NCBI GenBank assembly: GCA_937928195.1 | Contig: CALEYZ010000092.1 | Span: 1-23,413, forward strand | DNA length: 23,413 bases | Origin: an uncultured Limnohabitans sp. | GTDB lineage: Bacteria > Pseudomonadota > Gammaproteobacteria > Burkholderiales > Burkholderiaceae_C | Reading direction: 5' to 3' | Shown here: positions 23,037 through 23,413 of the stretch, one piece after another | Layout of the letters: each line of letters opens with the position of its first letter | How positions within the stretch are numbered: the first letter of the stretch is position 1 | Position numbers and translations under genes: made by a program | The notes under the pieces: model-generated | Seen by the model: the letters and a program-made list of their open reading frames with translations, nothing else | Databases searched by the model: none | Told to the model about the DNA's origin: nothing

Positions 23037-23413
23037 ATGGCCAAAGAACCCAGCGTTTACCAACGTCGTCGCACCCCGACCCCCAGCGAACTGGCGCAAA
23101 TTCCTTGGTTGAATTTGCTCACCCCGCAAGAGCGTCAGCACATTGAGCCGCAACTCGTGGTGAGCGACCCCGCGCCAGGCGATTACGTGTGCCGCATGGG
23201 CCGCCCCGCCACGTACTGGTTTGGCGTGGTGGAAGGCCTGCTGAAGATGAGCGCCGACAGCGCCAGCGGCCGCACCATCACCTTCACCGGTGTGCCGCCT
23301 GGCGGCTGGTTTGGCGAGGGCACCGCCATCAAACGCGAGAGCTACCGCTACAACATCATGGCCTTGCGACGCAGCGTGGTGGCGGGCTTGCCCATTGACA
23401 CGTTTCATTGGCT
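23037..23413 (+). CDS. Crp/Fnr-family transcriptional regulator, N-terminal part (3' end outside window)
   Basis: An open frame starts at the ATG at 23037 and runs past the end of the window; 125 residues are visible. It begins MAKEPSVYQRRRTPTPSELAQIPWLNLL. It then shows the cyclic-nucleotide-binding-type jelly roll of Crp/Fnr regulators: LTPQERQHIEPQLV, GDYVCRMGRPATYWFGVVEGLLKM, TGVPPGGWFGEGTAI and RYNIMALRRSVVAGLP. The HTH lies beyond the window. The Arg/Glu/Ser set of a cAMP-binding Crp is not present in GGWFGEGTAIKRE, so cAMP is an unlikely ligand. The gene diverges from the acyl-CoA synthetase/LIV operon across 173 bases with two palindromes, so it probably controls that operon and itself. 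Confidence 0.85.
   Translation, partial: MAKEPSVYQRRRTPTPSELAQIPWLNLLTPQERQHIEPQLVVSDPAPGDYVCRMGRPATYWFGVVEGLLKMSADSASGRTITFTGVPPGGWFGEGTAIKRESYRYNIMALRRSVVAGLPIDTFHW

Overview
The window looks like a chromosomal segment from a betaproteobacterium of the order Burkholderiales, most likely a freshwater Comamonadaceae (Limnohabitans/Rhodoferax-like). This rests on the glucokinase-RpiR fusion, the solitary Bug-type binding protein, the LIV-type transporter/CoA-ligase cluster with a Crp/Fnr gene, and the codon style. The placement is an inference; there is no rRNA or other marker gene here. Coding density is high, no stretch over 300 bases lacks a gene, and I see no tRNA, rRNA, insertion sequence or CRISPR array.

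Region 1 (1-7668) handles alpha-glucans. On the + strand are the 3' part of a GH13 alpha-glucosidase, a MalK/UgpC-type sugar ABC transporter ATPase, and a complete GH13 enzyme whose active-site signature predicts alpha-1,6 specificity. On the - strand, converging on these, is an exported two-part amylase (GH13 plus a glucodextranase-type C-terminal domain) translationally coupled to a MATE transporter. Together they would break down starch, glycogen or dextrin outside the cytoplasm, import oligosaccharides by an ABC system (permeases presumably upstream of the window) and hydrolyse them to glucose inside.

Region 2 (7669-13436) turns glucose into glucose-6-phosphate and appears to connect this to energised outer-membrane transport. 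A bifunctional glucokinase-RpiR/HexR-type regulator is transcribed divergently from the amylase. Its kinase half has lost the canonical GGTN phosphate loop and reads GGLY. It is followed by a tonB-exbB-exbD-exbD operon that ends in a second glucokinase with an intact GGTN loop, closed by a strong bidirectional terminator. HexR-like palindromes occur both in the amylase/fusion intergenic region and overlapping the likely tonB promoter. The two regions share TGTAAT-N4-CTACG exactly. This suggests one regulon covering amylase, regulator, TonB energisation and glucokinase.

Region 3 (13454-14428, - strand) is a lone tripartite-tricarboxylate-type (Bug) periplasmic binding protein.

Region 4 (14519-23413) is a - strand operon transcribed as acyl-CoA synthetase, livG, livH, livM, livK-like, livF, phenylacetate-CoA-ligase-like. 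A divergent Crp/Fnr-family regulator, cut by the window end, lies upstream. Having two acyl/aryl-CoA-forming enzymes around a complete LIV-type transporter suggests uptake and CoA activation of an organic acid (aromatic or fatty/alicyclic) rather than of branched-chain amino acids. The divergent promoter region carries two strong palindromes.
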